Source: Brucella tritici (GTDB lineage: Bacteria > Pseudomonadota > Alphaproteobacteria > Rhizobiales > Rhizobiaceae). From it: a stretch of 64,000 nt of DNA. Below the pieces are notes generated by a model, which searched no databases, was not told where the DNA came from, and saw only the letters and a list, made by a program, of their open reading frames with translations. The translations under genes and the position numbers were made by a program. Of this stretch, positions 36,129 to 45,772 are shown piece by piece; position 1 is the first letter of the stretch; the number at the start of each line of letters is the position of its first letter. The DNA lies in contig NZ_CADEAR010000001.1 of assembly GCF_902825325.1 (NCBI RefSeq), positions 434,001-498,000 on the forward strand, written 5' to 3'.

Positions 36129-37171
36129 TGCGTATTGAACGACGCGAAACACGGCCCATGGCGCTGGTAGCAACCGCGCCGGTTCTCGCCGTCCTGACCG
36201 CTTTCGTGCTTGCCGGACTGCTGATAGCCGCCGCCGGTGCGCCGGTTTTGGAATCCTTCCGCCAGATCGCGATCGGCGCTTTCGGCAACAAACTTTCGAT
36301 CACCGAAACGCTCACCCGCGCAACGCCGCTGATGCTGACCGGCCTTGCCGCTGCCGTCGCCTTTCGCTCAAAACTCTGGAATATCGGCGCCGAAGGCCAG
36401 TTCTATATGGGGGCTCTCGCGGTCGTCGCCTGTGGCACGCAATTGCAGCTTCCGGCTCCCATACTTATTCCACTGCTGCTCATCGTCGGTGCGATTGCAG
36501 GCATGATTTTCCTGCTTATTCCGCTCGGCCTTCGCCTGCGCTTCGGGGTCGATGAAGTGGTGACGACGCTGCTTTTGAACTTCGTTGCAGTGCTCATCGT
36601 CTCGATGATGATCGAAGGTCCGATGAAAGACCCCCTCGCCTTTGGCTGGCCACAATCCGAGCCTGTGCCGGATGCGGCAGTGCTGCCCAAAATCATGGCG
36701 GGCATGCGATTGCATATCGGTATTATTATCGCCATCGCTCTGGCTCTCATCATCGCTTATGTGCAAAAGCGCACCGTGTTCGGGCTTGAAACCAAGGCTG
36801 CAGGTCTTAATCCGCGCGCCGCGCGCTTTGCAGGCGTTCCGCTTGGCAAGACGCTGGTGAAAGTCGCCTGCATTTCCGGTGGCCTCGCTGGCCTTGCAGG
36901 CGCGATACAGGTCATGGGCGTGAAAGGCTATGTCACGACCGACCTTTCGCCCGGTTTCGGCTATTCCGGCATCATCGTCGCCATGCTGGCCAATTTGAAT
37001 CCTATCGGCGCGATCTTCTCAGCGCTTTTTGCAGCCGCAATGTTCGTTGGTGCTGACGGCATGAGCCGTGCCATCGGCATTCCAAGCTTCATTGCCGATG
37101 TCACCGTGGCTCTGTCGCTCCTGACCATGCTGGTTGCTCTGTTCTTCACCCAATACAGGATCGCCCGATGA
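36128..37171 (+). CDS. ABC transporter permease, NupP/YufP-like
   Basis: A 347-residue permease of the BPD_transp_2 family with about eight to ten hydrophobic segments. The IGAEGQFYMGA block near residue 95 and FGVDEVVTTLLLNF near 150 are typical of nucleoside-type permeases. The start at 36128 (MRIERRET) shares one base with the ATPase stop (TGATG); the longer frame from 36095 lies within the ATPase gene. It pairs with the permease that follows. Confidence 0.92.
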   Translation: MRIERRETRPMALVATAPVLAVLTAFVLAGLLIAAAGAPVLESFRQIAIGAFGNKLSITETLTRATPLMLTGLAAAVAFRSKLWNIGAEGQFYMGALAVVACGTQLQLPAPILIPLLLIVGAIAGMIFLLIPLGLRLRFGVDEVVTTLLLNFVAVLIVSMMIEGPMKDPLAFGWPQSEPVPDAAVLPKIMAGMRLHIGIIIAIALALIIAYVQKRTVFGLETKAAGLNPRAARFAGVPLGKTLVKVACISGGLAGLAGAIQVMGVKGYVTTDLSPGFGYSGIIVAMLANLNPIGAIFSALFAAAMFVGADGMSRAIGIPSFIADVTVALSLLTMLVALFFTQYRIAR

Positions 37172-38112
37172 ACGAGTTGATGGATATCCTGCTGTCCGCA
37201 GGCCTCTGGGTTTCGGTCCTGCGCATTGCAACGCCGCTGATCTTCGGTACGCTCGGCGCGCTTTATTGCGAGCGTGCGGGCGTGCTCAATCTCGGCATAG
37301 AAGGCATCATGACCTTCGGCGCGATGATCGGCTGGCTGACGGTCTATAATGGCGCGGATCTCTGGGTGGGCGTGCTCGCAGCGGCAGCATCCGGCGCCTT
37401 GTTCGGCCTGCTTCACGCAGCGCTCACCGTCCCGCTCGGCCTGTCGCAGCATGTTGTGGGCTTGGGCATCACGTTGTTTGCATCGAGCCTTAGCTATTTC
37501 CTGTTTCGTCTTCTGGTGCCGCTCTCTTCAACTCCGCCGACGATCACACCATTCCAGCCGATCAATCCGTCCTGGCTTGCAGATATCCCGTTCGTCGGAC
37601 AGGTGCTTGGCACGCAAACGGCGCTCACGTGGATCGCCATTCCTCTGGCACTGCTGCTTGGTTATGTGCTTTTCCGCACGCCGCTTGGCCTTGCGATCCG
37701 TATGACTGGTGAAAATCCACATGCTGCCGAAGCGCAGGGCATCAACCCGATCCGCGTGCGCATCTTCACGATCATGTTCGGCAGCGCGCTTATGGCTGTC
37801 GGCGGTGCATTCCTCACGCTCTCCGCCTTCAACTCGTTCTTCCCGACAATGATGCAGGGGCGCGGCTGGGTCTGTATCGCGCTTGTCGTCTTCGCCTCGT
37901 GGAAGCCTGCCCGCGCACTTCTGGGCGCGCTTCTGTTCGCGCTGTTCGACGCGTTCCAGTTACGCCTGCAGACGGTCTACGGCAAGGTCGTGCCTTACCA
38001 ACTCTTCCTGATGATCCCTTACATCATGTCGATTGTGGCGCTGATCGTCATGGCGCGCCGCGCACGTGTCCCGCAGGCGCTGATGCAGCCTTATCGTCGC
38101 GGCGAGCGATAA
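37168..38112 (+). CDS. ABC transporter permease, NupQ/YufQ-like
   Basis: A 314-residue permease of the same family with the conserved ATPLIFGTLGALYCERAGV start (residues about 20-37) and LNLGIEGIM. It overlaps the preceding permease as ATGA. It is the last gene of the nucleobase-type operon and ends before a strong two-way terminator. Confidence 0.92.
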   Translation: MNELMDILLSAGLWVSVLRIATPLIFGTLGALYCERAGVLNLGIEGIMTFGAMIGWLTVYNGADLWVGVLAAAASGALFGLLHAALTVPLGLSQHVVGLGITLFASSLSYFLFRLLVPLSSTPPTITPFQPINPSWLADIPFVGQVLGTQTALTWIAIPLALLLGYVLFRTPLGLAIRMTGENPHAAEAQGINPIRVRIFTIMFGSALMAVGGAFLTLSAFNSFFPTMMQGRGWVCIALVVFASWKPARALLGALLFALFDAFQLRLQTVYGKVVPYQLFLMIPYIMSIVALIVMARRARVPQALMQPYRRGER

Positions 38113-38124
38113 GCATACAAACAA

Positions 38125-38148
38125 AAACGGCGCCTGATGGCGCCGTTT
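38125..38148. terminator. Bidirectional terminator between permease and typA
   Basis: Perfect 10-base arms AAACGGCGCC (38125-38134) and GGCGCCGTTT (38139-38148) with a TGAT loop, followed by CCTTTT on the plus strand and preceded by ACAAAA. It serves both convergent genes. Confidence 0.82.
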
Positions 38149-38166
38149 CCTTTTATGCTGTCGAAC

Positions 38167-39993
38167 TTATGCAGCGCTTGACTTGCCGCTCTTTTCGAAG
38201 CGCTTGCGCTCGTTCGGGTCGAGGTAGAGCTTGCGAAGGCGGATCGACTTCGGCGTCACTTCAACCAACTCGTCGTCCTGAATCCACGACAGAGCGCGTT
38301 CCAGCGTCATCTTGATCGGCGGCGTCAGCTTCACGGCTTCATCCTTGCCCGAAGCGCGAACGTTCGTGAGCTTCTTGCCCTTCAGGACGTTGACTTCAAG
38401 GTCGTTGTCGCGCGAGTGGATGCCAATCAGCATGCCCTGATAAACCTTGACGCCTGCGTCGATAATCATCGGGCCGCGATCTTCAAGGTTGAAGAGCGCG
38501 TAAGCAACAGACTCGCCCTGATCGTTGGAAATCAGAACGCCATTGTTACGGCCCGAGATTTCACCCTTGTAAGGCTGATAATCATGGAACAGGCGGTTCA
38601 TGATCGCCGTGCCGCGCGTATCGGTCAGAAGCTCCGACTGATAGCCGATGAGACCACGGGTCGGCGCATAGAAAACCATACGGACGCGATTACCGCCCGA
38701 AGGACGAAGTTCGACCATCTCGGCCTTGCGCTCGGACATCTTCTGCACGACCGTGCCGGAATATTCTTCATCGACGTCGATGACGACTTCTTCCACCGGC
38801 TCCAGCTTTTCGCCGTTCTCGCCGTCCTTCATGACGACGCGCGGACGCGAAACGCCAAGCTCGAAGCCCTCGCGGCGCATGTTTTCAATCAGAACTGCAA
38901 GCTGCAATTCACCACGACCAGACACGAAGAACGAATCCTTTTCGTTCGATTCCTCGATCTTGAGCGCAACGTTGCCTTCAGCTTCCTTGAGCAGACGGTC
39001 ACGGATAACGCGGCTCGTCACCTTGTCGCCTTCGGTGCCCGCATACGGACTGTCATTGACGATGAAAGACATGGTCACGGTTGGAGGATCGATTGGCTGC
39101 GCTTCCAGCGGAACACTTACCGATGGATCGCAGAACGTGTCGGCGACGGTGCCCTTGGAGAGACCGGCAATTGCAACGATGTCGCCTGCCTGTGCTTCGT
39201 CAATGGCCTGGCGCTCGATACCCCGGAAAGCAAGGATCTTGGAAATACGGCCGGTTTCGAGCAGCGTACCGTCCTGACCCAGAACCTTGACTGCCTGGTT
39301 CGACTTGATCGAGCCCGAATGAATACGACCGGTGATGATGCGGCCGAGGAATGGATCGGCTTCAAGGATGGTGCCGATCATGCTGAAGGGACCTTCGGCA
39401 ACCTTCGGCGCCGGAACGTGCTTGAGAACCAGATCGAAAAGCGGAGCCAGACCTTCGTCCTGCGGACCTTCCGGGTTCAGCGCCATCCAGCCGTTACGGC
39501 CTGAACCGTAAAGAATCGGGAAGTCAAGCTGTTCGTCGGTCGCGTCGAGATTGGCGAAGAGATCGAACACTTCGTTGATGACTTCTTCATGACGACCATC
39601 CGGACGGTCGATCTTGTTGATCGCAACAATCGGACGCAAACCAACCTTCAGCGCCTTGCCGACGACAAACTTCGTCTGCGGCATCGGGCCTTCGGCAGCA
39701 TCAACGAGAACGATAGCGCCGTCCACCATCGAAAGAATACGCTCAACTTCACCGCCGAAATCGGCGTGGCCTGGCGTATCGACGATGTTGATGCGCGTGT
39801 TTTTCCAGACGACCGAAGTGGCCTTCGCGAGAATGGTGATCCCGCGTTCCTTTTCGATGTCGTTGGAATCCATCATGCGTTCTGCAACGCGCTGGTTGTC
39901 ACGGAACGAACCGGACTGCTTCAGGAGTTCATCGACCAGTGTTGTTTTGCCATGATCGACGTGTGCGATAATAGCGATATTACGCAATTCCAT
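38167..39993 (-). CDS. typA: Ribosome-associated GTPase TypA/BipA
   Basis: A 608-residue translational GTPase that binds the ribosome and aids 50S assembly and stress adaptation. The G motifs are AHVDHGKTT (10-18), the RGITI switch I, DTPGH, NKID and the later EF-G-like domains, ending in the TypA-specific C-terminal domain ([14 protein letters not shown]). The start at 39993 ([10 protein letters not shown]) fits all family members; the longer frame from 40053 does not. It is monocistronic. Confidence 0.96.
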   Translation of the reverse strand: MELRNIAIIAHVDHGKTTLVDELLKQSGSFRDNQRVAERMMDSNDIEKERGITILAKATSVVWKNTRINIVDTPGHADFGGEVERILSMVDGAIVLVDAAEGPMPQTKFVVGKALKVGLRPIVAINKIDRPDGRHEEVINEVFDLFANLDATDEQLDFPILYGSGRNGWMALNPEGPQDEGLAPLFDLVLKHVPAPKVAEGPFSMIGTILEADPFLGRIITGRIHSGSIKSNQAVKVLGQDGTLLETGRISKILAFRGIERQAIDEAQAGDIVAIAGLSKGTVADTFCDPSVSVPLEAQPIDPPTVTMSFIVNDSPYAGTEGDKVTSRVIRDRLLKEAEGNVALKIEESNEKDSFFVSGRGELQLAVLIENMRREGFELGVSRPRVVMKDGENGEKLEPVEEVVIDVDEEYSGTVVQKMSERKAEMVELRPSGGNRVRMVFYAPTRGLIGYQSELLTDTRGTAIMNRLFHDYQPYKGEISGRNNGVLISNDQGESVAYALFNLEDRGPMIIDAGVKVYQGMLIGIHSRDNDLEVNVLKGKKLTNVRASGKDEAVKLTPPIKMTLERALSWIQDDELVEVTPKSIRLRKLYLDPNERKRFEKSGKSSAA

Positions 39994-40089
39994 ATGGAGA
40001 TCACTTCTATATGAGTTGGGAGCCGCGCCAACATGACCCGCGCGGAAAAACAATGCGGCGCTCTTACAGGTTTTTTTGCATTTTTGAAA

Positions 40090-40110
40090 GGGGCAGCGCG
40101 AAACTGCCCC
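40090..40110. other. Hairpin upstream of typA
   Basis: GGGGCAG (40090-40096) pairs with CTGCCCC (40104-40110) with a 7-base loop. It lies between the mgtE terminator and the typA start and could be part of the typA leader or a second terminator for mgtE read-through. Confidence 0.4.
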
Positions 40111-40122
40111 GTATTTAAGACA

Positions 40123-40148
40123 AAAAGCCCAGTTTTCAATGGGCTTTT
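40123..40148 (-). terminator. Rho-independent terminator of mgtE
   Basis: AAAAGCCCA (40123-40131) pairs with TGGGCTTTT (40140-40148), leaving a T-rich tail on the minus strand (TTTTTGTC). It lies 36 bases after the mgtE stop. Confidence 0.8.
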
Positions 40149-40183
40149 ACACCGTCAATCTGTCAGTTTTTTGTCAGTCAGAC

Positions 40184-41569
40184 CTACAACAGCGTGCCGG
40201 AGAGGATCACCAGCGCGACGCTGAAATAGATCACAAGACCCGTCACATCGACCAATGTAGCGACGAAAGGCGCCGATGCGCTGGCCGGATCGAATCCAAG
40301 CCTTTGCAGTATGAAGGGCAGCATGGAGCCCGTCAGCGAGCCGAATGTCACGATGCAGACCAATGCCATGCCGACAGTTGCGGCCACCAGAATCCAGTGC
40401 TCGCCGTAATCATAAATGCCGAGCGTCTGCCAGATGGCAATACGGATGATGCCGATCACGCCGAGGAAGCTGCCAAGAGCCAGTCCCGTTGGCAATTCGC
40501 GCAAGGCGACACGCCACCAGTCCTTGAGCTTCAGTTCCTGCAAGGCGAGCGCGCGAATAATCAGCGAGGTTGCCTGCGAGCCTGAATTGCCGCCCGAAGA
40601 CATGATGAGCGGGATGAACAATGTCAGCACCAGCGCCTTTTCAAGCTCCAGTTCGAAATGCTGCATCGCGCTTGCCGTCAGCATTTCACCGAGGAAAAGG
40701 ATGCCGAGCCAGCCAGCACGTTTCTTCAGCATCTCGCCGAAGCCGATGCGCATATAGGGCTTGTCGAGCGCCTCCATACCGCCAAAACGATAAGCGTCCT
40801 CGCTTGCCTCTTCCGTCATGGCGTCGAGCACGTCATCAACGGTTACGATTCCGATGATGTGGCGGCTTTCGTCCACGACAGGTACGGCCAGAAGATCGTG
40901 CTTGCGGAACAGGCGAGCTACTTCCTCGCGGCTCGCCAGAGGCGAAATCGTGATCGGCTCGTCATCGCGTGCAATAGACAGGATCGGCTCGTCCGGCTGG
41001 CGGATGATGAGGCGACGCAAGCTAACCACGCCCAACAGAACGCGGCTGACCGGATCGACCACATAGATGGCATAAACCGTCTCGCGTGTGCGCTCCACCT
41101 TGCGGATATGTTCCAGCGTCTGGCCGACATTCCAGTTGGAAGGGACAGCGATGAATTCGATGGTCATGAGCGAGCCCGCCGTATTTGGCGGATAGCCCAT
41201 CAATTTCTTCAGCGCGGCTTTGGTTTCAGGCGCGAGGATAGGAAACAGGCGTGAACGGTCGTCATCTTCCAGTTCCTGGAAGACGTCAGTTGCACGGTCC
41301 GCCGACATGCCGTCGAGCAGGAGGCTTGCAAGGCCGGGCGGGAGGGTAGCAATGATTTCGGTAGCACGGTGCAGCTCCGGCTGGTCGAGCAGACGGATGG
41401 CATCTTCGTGTGAAAGCTGTGCGATGACGGCGACTGCATCATCGGCATCGAGTTCGTTAACGAGTTCCACTGCGTCGCCGGTACGCATGTCCGCAATGCG
41501 GCTTGCGATGGCAGCAGCAGGGAGGTCGGCAACATTGAGTACTTCCGGGAAGAAGTTGTTGTCGGTCAT
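40184..41569 (-). CDS. mgtE: Magnesium transporter MgtE
   Basis: A 461-residue magnesium channel. An N-terminal helical domain (about 1-135, with repeats such as LVNELDADDAVAVIAQL) and two CBS motifs (about 140-260) form the cytoplasmic magnesium sensor. Five membrane helices occupy about 290-460 with the conserved SSGGNSGSQATSLIIR segment of the pore region. The start at 41569 (MTDNNFFPE) has an AAAGG site and is preferred over 41614. No magnesium riboswitch fold is evident in the 326-base gap upstream. Confidence 0.95.
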   Translation of the reverse strand: MTDNNFFPEVLNVADLPAAAIASRIADMRTGDAVELVNELDADDAVAVIAQLSHEDAIRLLDQPELHRATEIIATLPPGLASLLLDGMSADRATDVFQELEDDDRSRLFPILAPETKAALKKLMGYPPNTAGSLMTIEFIAVPSNWNVGQTLEHIRKVERTRETVYAIYVVDPVSRVLLGVVSLRRLIIRQPDEPILSIARDDEPITISPLASREEVARLFRKHDLLAVPVVDESRHIIGIVTVDDVLDAMTEEASEDAYRFGGMEALDKPYMRIGFGEMLKKRAGWLGILFLGEMLTASAMQHFELELEKALVLTLFIPLIMSSGGNSGSQATSLIIRALALQELKLKDWWRVALRELPTGLALGSFLGVIGIIRIAIWQTLGIYDYGEHWILVAATVGMALVCIVTFGSLTGSMLPFILQRLGFDPASASAPFVATLVDVTGLVIYFSVALVILSGTLL

Positions 41570-41895
41570 GGGCTTGCCTTTCTGTCGATCCGCCGTCAAA
41601 GGCAGACCGTGCAAGCTGACCGCAAGCGATCAGATCACGAACTGCCTTGACGGCTGAAACAATCGACTGTGACTGTCGCTTGGCATAAGAGAATAAAACT
41701 CCGGTTGAAATTGCTGCCGCAGAAATCCGGCTGCGAGCGTGATGTGCGCTGGGTCGGCTATAAAGTCAAGCCCTGCGAGACAATGTCGAACGCTTTTTCC
41801 CGAAAGCTGTCTTCAATGTCGTGAACCTCTTGCCCGCCCGCTTTCTAAATCCTAAGTCTGGTTCATACCAAATTCACTTGATCTGGAGTTTCATC
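41570..41895. other. Non-coding gap between divergent mgtE and M3 peptidase genes
   Basis: This 326-base region must hold the two divergent promoters. I see no convincing gene, repeat or riboswitch in it. A GGAG ribosome site at 41885-41888 belongs to the peptidase gene. Confidence 0.5.
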
Positions 41896-43944
41896 ATGTC
41901 CGACAAGCCCGCCTACAATCATGCGCCGACTGAATGGAACGGACCGCTGGGCCTGCCGGATTTCACCGCCTTCAAGGATGACGATTTCGCATCTGCATTC
42001 GATGCTGCCTTGGCTACGGACCTCGCAGAAGTGGAAGCCATCGCCGGGGCAAAGGATGAGCCGACCATCGATAACACGCTCAAAGCGCTTCAGTTAACGG
42101 GCAAGGCGCTCGACCGCGTTTCCTCCATTTTCTGGCTGCGCGCTGGCGCGCATACCAACAACACGATCCAGGCTCTGGAACGCGAGATCGCGCCGAAAAT
42201 GTCGCGTCACTATTCGCGTATCATGATGGACCCGGCGCTTTTCGCCCGCATCGACGCGCTTTATGAAAATCGCGATATGCTGGACCTCGACACCGAAACC
42301 AAACGCGTTCTTGAAAAGACGTGGAAGGGTTTTGTCCGGTCAGGCGCGAAGCTCGATGAAGCGGGCAAGACGGAGCTTGCAGGCATCAATGAAAAGCTTG
42401 CCGGACTTGGCGCCCGATTTGGTCAGAATGTGCTGAAGGATGAATCGAGCTGGGCCCTGTTCATCATCGATGAAGCCGACCTCACCGGTCTTCCTGATTT
42501 CCTGAAAAATGCCATGCAGAGTGCTGCCGCCGAGCGCGGCAGACCTGATGCCTGGGCGGTTACGTTGTCACGCTCGATTGTCGAGCCATTCCTTTCCTTC
42601 TCCGAAAACCGCGAACTGCGCGAACAGGCGTTCAATGCCTGGGCAAAGCGCGGTGAGAATGGCGGCGAAAGCGACAATCGCGACATCGTGCGCGAGATGG
42701 TGGAACTGCGCGAGCGCAAGGCCCATCTGCTCGGTTACGCCAATTTTGCCGCCTACAAGCTCGACGACACCATGGCCAAAACGCCAAAGGCGGTCATGGA
42801 CCTGCTGGAGCCGGTCTGGGACAAGGCACGTGCCAAGGCCCATGAAGAAGAAGTCGAGTTGGAGCGTCTGATCGCAGCCGATGGCGGCAACCACAAGGTC
42901 GCGCCATGGGATTGGCGTTTCTATGCCGAAAAGCTACGCGCCGAACGCTTCGCCTTCGATGAAGCGGAACTGAAGCCCTATCTTCAACTGGAAAAGATCA
43001 TCGAAGCCGCTTTCGACGTAGCAGGCCGCCTGTTCGGCATCCGCTTCGAGGAAAAGAAGGGCATCGCCGCATGGCACCCCGATGTGCGGGTGTTTCAGGT
43101 CTTCAATGCGGATGGCAGCGAACGCGGCCTCTTCCTTGGCGACTATTTCGCCCGCACTTCGAAGCGCTCGGGCGCATGGATGAGTTCCCTGCAATCAAGC
43201 CACAAGCTGGGTGATGGTCAGAAGCCGATCATCTACAATGTGATGAACTTTGCGAAGCCAAAGGCCGGTGAACCTGCCCTGCTCTCGCTGGACGACGCAC
43301 GCACGCTGTTCCACGAGTTCGGCCACGCGCTGCATGGGCTTCTGTCGGATGTGACCTGGCCTGCGGTTTCCGGCACTGCCGTTTCACGCGATTTCGTGGA
43401 ATTGCCGTCGCAGCTTTACGAACACTGGCTGACCGTTCCTGCGGTTCTCGAAAAATACGCTGTGCACTATCGCACCGGCGAAGCCATGCCGAAAGCACTT
43501 CTCGACAAGGTCCTTGCGGCCCGCACCTTCAACGCTGGCTTCAACACGGTCGAGTTCACCTCGTCCGCGCTCGTGGACATGGCGTTCCATACCGGCAAGG
43601 AGAAGATCGCTGATCCTCTCGCTTTCGAGGTGAAGACGCTGGAAAAGCTTTCCATGCCAGACGCGATCATCATGCGCCATCGCACGCCGCATTTCACCCA
43701 CGTCTTCTCCGGCGACGGTTATTCCGCTGGCTACTATTCCTACATGTGGTCGGAAGTGCTGGACGCAGACGCTTTCTCGGCATTCGAGGAAACCGGCGAT
43801 GCTTTCAATCCCGAACTGGCGGCGAAGCTGAAGCAGCATATCTATGCCGCTGGCGGCAGTCGTGACCCGGAAGAGCTTTACAAGGCCTTCCGCGGCAAGA
43901 TGCCTACACCGGACGCGATGATTGAAAAGCGCGGTTTGAATTAG
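41896..43944 (+). CDS. M3 family oligopeptidase (Dcp/oligopeptidase A type)
   Basis: A 682-residue cytosolic zinc peptidase that degrades short peptides. The zinc motif HEFGH begins at residue 473 and the downstream Glu ligand lies in SRDFVELPSQ. The length and the C-terminal HVFSGDGYSAGYYSY block are typical of Dcp/PrlC proteins. The start at 41896 has a GGAG site eight bases upstream; the extension to 41821 has none. Whether it is a dipeptidyl carboxypeptidase or oligopeptidase A cannot be decided here. Confidence 0.93.
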   Translation: MSDKPAYNHAPTEWNGPLGLPDFTAFKDDDFASAFDAALATDLAEVEAIAGAKDEPTIDNTLKALQLTGKALDRVSSIFWLRAGAHTNNTIQALEREIAPKMSRHYSRIMMDPALFARIDALYENRDMLDLDTETKRVLEKTWKGFVRSGAKLDEAGKTELAGINEKLAGLGARFGQNVLKDESSWALFIIDEADLTGLPDFLKNAMQSAAAERGRPDAWAVTLSRSIVEPFLSFSENRELREQAFNAWAKRGENGGESDNRDIVREMVELRERKAHLLGYANFAAYKLDDTMAKTPKAVMDLLEPVWDKARAKAHEEEVELERLIAADGGNHKVAPWDWRFYAEKLRAERFAFDEAELKPYLQLEKIIEAAFDVAGRLFGIRFEEKKGIAAWHPDVRVFQVFNADGSERGLFLGDYFARTSKRSGAWMSSLQSSHKLGDGQKPIIYNVMNFAKPKAGEPALLSLDDARTLFHEFGHALHGLLSDVTWPAVSGTAVSRDFVELPSQLYEHWLTVPAVLEKYAVHYRTGEAMPKALLDKVLAARTFNAGFNTVEFTSSALVDMAFHTGKEKIADPLAFEVKTLEKLSMPDAIIMRHRTPHFTHVFSGDGYSAGYYSYMWSEVLDADAFSAFEETGDAFNPELAAKLKQHIYAAGGSRDPEELYKAFRGKMPTPDAMIEKRGLN

Positions 43945-44046
43945 AGCATTTCCAGCAAAAGTGCGAAGCGGTTTTGCGTCGGATAATGCGTGAAAACAAA
44001 TAGATAGAGCGGTTCCGACGATTCCATTTAAACCGGAACCGCTCTA
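43943..44046. repeat. Rhizobiales-type intergenic mosaic repeat
   Basis: Starting in the peptidase stop codon, AGAGCATTTCC is followed by two half-palindromic blocks. The clearest is AGAGCGGTTCC (44006-44016) paired with GGAACCGCTCT (44035-44045). Related AGAGC-bordered elements occur at 12612 and 48656, each abutting a stop codon. Confidence 0.7.
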
Positions 44047-44057
44047 AAGCCAAAAAC

Positions 44058-44081
44058 AAAAGGCCGGGAAACCGGCCTTTT
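44058..44081. terminator. Bidirectional terminator
   Basis: AAAAGGCCGG (44058-44067) and CCGGCCTTTT (44072-44081) form a perfect 10-bp stem with a GAAA tetraloop, between the M3 peptidase and the convergent VOC gene. Confidence 0.85.
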
Positions 44082-44435
44082 TCAACTCTTGTGGGTCAGA
44101 ATATTCACAAGCCGCCCACAGGGATCACGCGTGTAGAAACGACGTACACCCCATTCCTCATCGGCCGGACCGTATTCGACGGGAAATCCCAGCGCGATGG
44201 CACGCTCCAGCACGGCATCGACATCATCGACCTCAATGGAAAGATCGGGCACCGGCGTGCCCGCTCCACCTTCGCTCATGATGCTCACCTGTACCCGCGC
44301 CTGCGCATCCGTGGCATAGGTGACGATCCAGCCGAAATCCATCACCACATCGAGGCCCAGCAAGTCGCCATAAAAGCGCTTTGCCGCCGCAGGATGACCG
44401 GCGGCAATATTGGCGACGATGCGGCAGACGGCCAT
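44082..44435 (-). CDS. Small VOC/glyoxalase-superfamily protein
   Basis: A 117-residue single VOC module. Typical features are AAKRFYGDLLGL, the IEVDDVDAVLERA helix and DPCGRLVNIL at the end. It lacks a clear leading His ligand, so it may be a resistance- or binding-type VOC protein. Its start shares one base with the stop of the DUF1737 gene. The frame extending to 44507 lies inside that gene. Function unknown. Confidence 0.82.
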   Translation of the reverse strand: MAVCRIVANIAAGHPAAAKRFYGDLLGLDVVMDFGWIVTYATDAQARVQVSIMSEGGAGTPVPDLSIEVDDVDAVLERAIALGFPVEYGPADEEWGVRRFYTRDPCGRLVNILTHKS

Positions 44436-44641
44436 CAGTATTCGCCGAGCTTGATGTCCGGCGTGTAATCGACGCCGTCGACTTCCTTCACCACCGGCTG
44501 GCCGCAATGCATGACGCCGGTCGCGGCATTGAAAGCATAGGTCGGCGAGCCATAGAGCTGCCAGCCCTTGTTGAGTGCCGCAGTGACGCGATGGCAGAAT
44601 GCGGAATCATCGGGACCTGTGATGAAACGATATAACTTCAT
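44435..44641 (-). CDS. DUF1737 domain protein
   Basis: A 68-residue protein beginning MKLYRFITGPDDS, with KGWQLYGSPTYAF, the consensus of the short DUF1737 family of unknown function. It contains two Cys. It is 16 bases beyond the CitE-like gene and coupled to the VOC gene, so the three are probably one transcript. Confidence 0.8.
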   Translation of the reverse strand: MKLYRFITGPDDSAFCHRVTAALNKGWQLYGSPTYAFNAATGVMHCGQPVVKEVDGVDYTPDIKLGEY

Positions 44642-44657
44642 GCTGTTACTTCCTCTG

Positions 44658-45533
44658 TTATAACTTTACGCCCGCCTTGGCGAGCACGCGCTCGGCCATT
44701 TCAAGATGCAGACGTTCGACCATCTGTCCGTCGAGTGAGACGACGCCCTTCTTGGTATTTTCAGGCCGGGCGAAGACTTCAACAACAGCGCGGGCATGGG
44801 CCACCTCGTTCTCGGTCGGTGAGAAGGCCCGGTTAGCAGCTTCAATCTGGCCTGGATGAATCAACGTCTTGCCGTCGAAGCCCATGGCGGCACCTTGCGC
44901 GCATTCTGCTTCGAAGCCAACGCTATCGCGAAAATCATTATAAACACCATCGAGAACGGTGATCCCGCCAGCGCGCGCCGCAAGAATGATCTGCATCAGC
45001 CATGGGACGAGATAAGGGCGCCCCGGTTGCGGACGCACACCGGTTTCCCGCGCAATATCGTTCGGCCCGACAATAAAACAGGCAAGCCGCACTGCCGAAC
45101 GATGTCCGAGAACCGCCATTTCATCGGCATTGAGAATACCACGCGCGGTTTCAATCATAGCCCATACGCCAACTGCCGGATCGGCATCCTGACGATCAAG
45201 CCGGTTCGCCGCATCGATTATATCCTGTGGCCGTTCGGCCTTGGGAAGAAGGACCGCATCTGCCCCCATCTTCGCAGCCGCCGCGACATCATCCCTGCCC
45301 CACGGCGTTTCCGCCGTATTGACCCGTACAATCCGCTCGAAATTGACCTTCGGATGGCTTGCGAAATGCACCGCCAGCGCATCGCGCGCCGCGACCTTCG
45401 CCTCCGGGGCTACGGAATCTTCCAGATCATAGATCACGCAATCCGCTGAAAGGGTCAGCGACTTTTCCAGAGCGCGAGCATTGGCGGCAGGAACGAACAG
45501 GACAGAACGGCGGGGACGAACAGCGGTTTTCAT
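44658..45533 (-). CDS. HpcH/HpaI aldolase, citrate-lyase beta-subunit (CitE-like) family
   Basis: A 291-residue TIM-barrel lyase. Conserved acidic metal ligands are seen in DLEDSV (about 34-39) and in the later DGVYNDF segment; Arg and Glu residues in ERIVRVN and WAMIETA complete the CoA-thioester site. Members include malyl-CoA and citramalyl-CoA lyases and (3S)-malyl-CoA thioesterase. The start at 45533 (MKTAVRPRRSVLF) matches the family; the extension to 45611 does not. The exact acid is unknown. Confidence 0.87.
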   Translation of the reverse strand: MKTAVRPRRSVLFVPAANARALEKSLTLSADCVIYDLEDSVAPEAKVAARDALAVHFASHPKVNFERIVRVNTAETPWGRDDVAAAAKMGADAVLLPKAERPQDIIDAANRLDRQDADPAVGVWAMIETARGILNADEMAVLGHRSAVRLACFIVGPNDIARETGVRPQPGRPYLVPWLMQIILAARAGGITVLDGVYNDFRDSVGFEAECAQGAAMGFDGKTLIHPGQIEAANRAFSPTENEVAHARAVVEVFARPENTKKGVVSLDGQMVERLHLEMAERVLAKAGVKL

Positions 45534-45772
45534 ATCCCGATTTGTGCACCGAACCGCACGGCAGCGCAAGCGCGGAGAGCACGAACAGGCGGGCCTTGAA
45601 ATCCGCATCATCTCTGCTTATTTTCCGATCTTCGGTTGGAATGCACCGGCCGCCCGCAGCCTTACGGCCATGGTAAAGCATTCTGAAACTTCGTTTTTGT
45701 TCCGGTGACGGCAGAAACGGCAATGCGAGCACCCGTTCATGAAAACGCCGCTCACAACCAGGAGCGAAAACA

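Noticed and set aside
38416-39504. 362-residue plus-strand frame opposite typA
   Set aside because: Shadow of a highly conserved essential-type GTPase gene.
41570-41895. Magnesium riboswitch before mgtE
   Set aside because: I looked for a long structured leader as in Bacillus but could not identify any matching fold or terminator.
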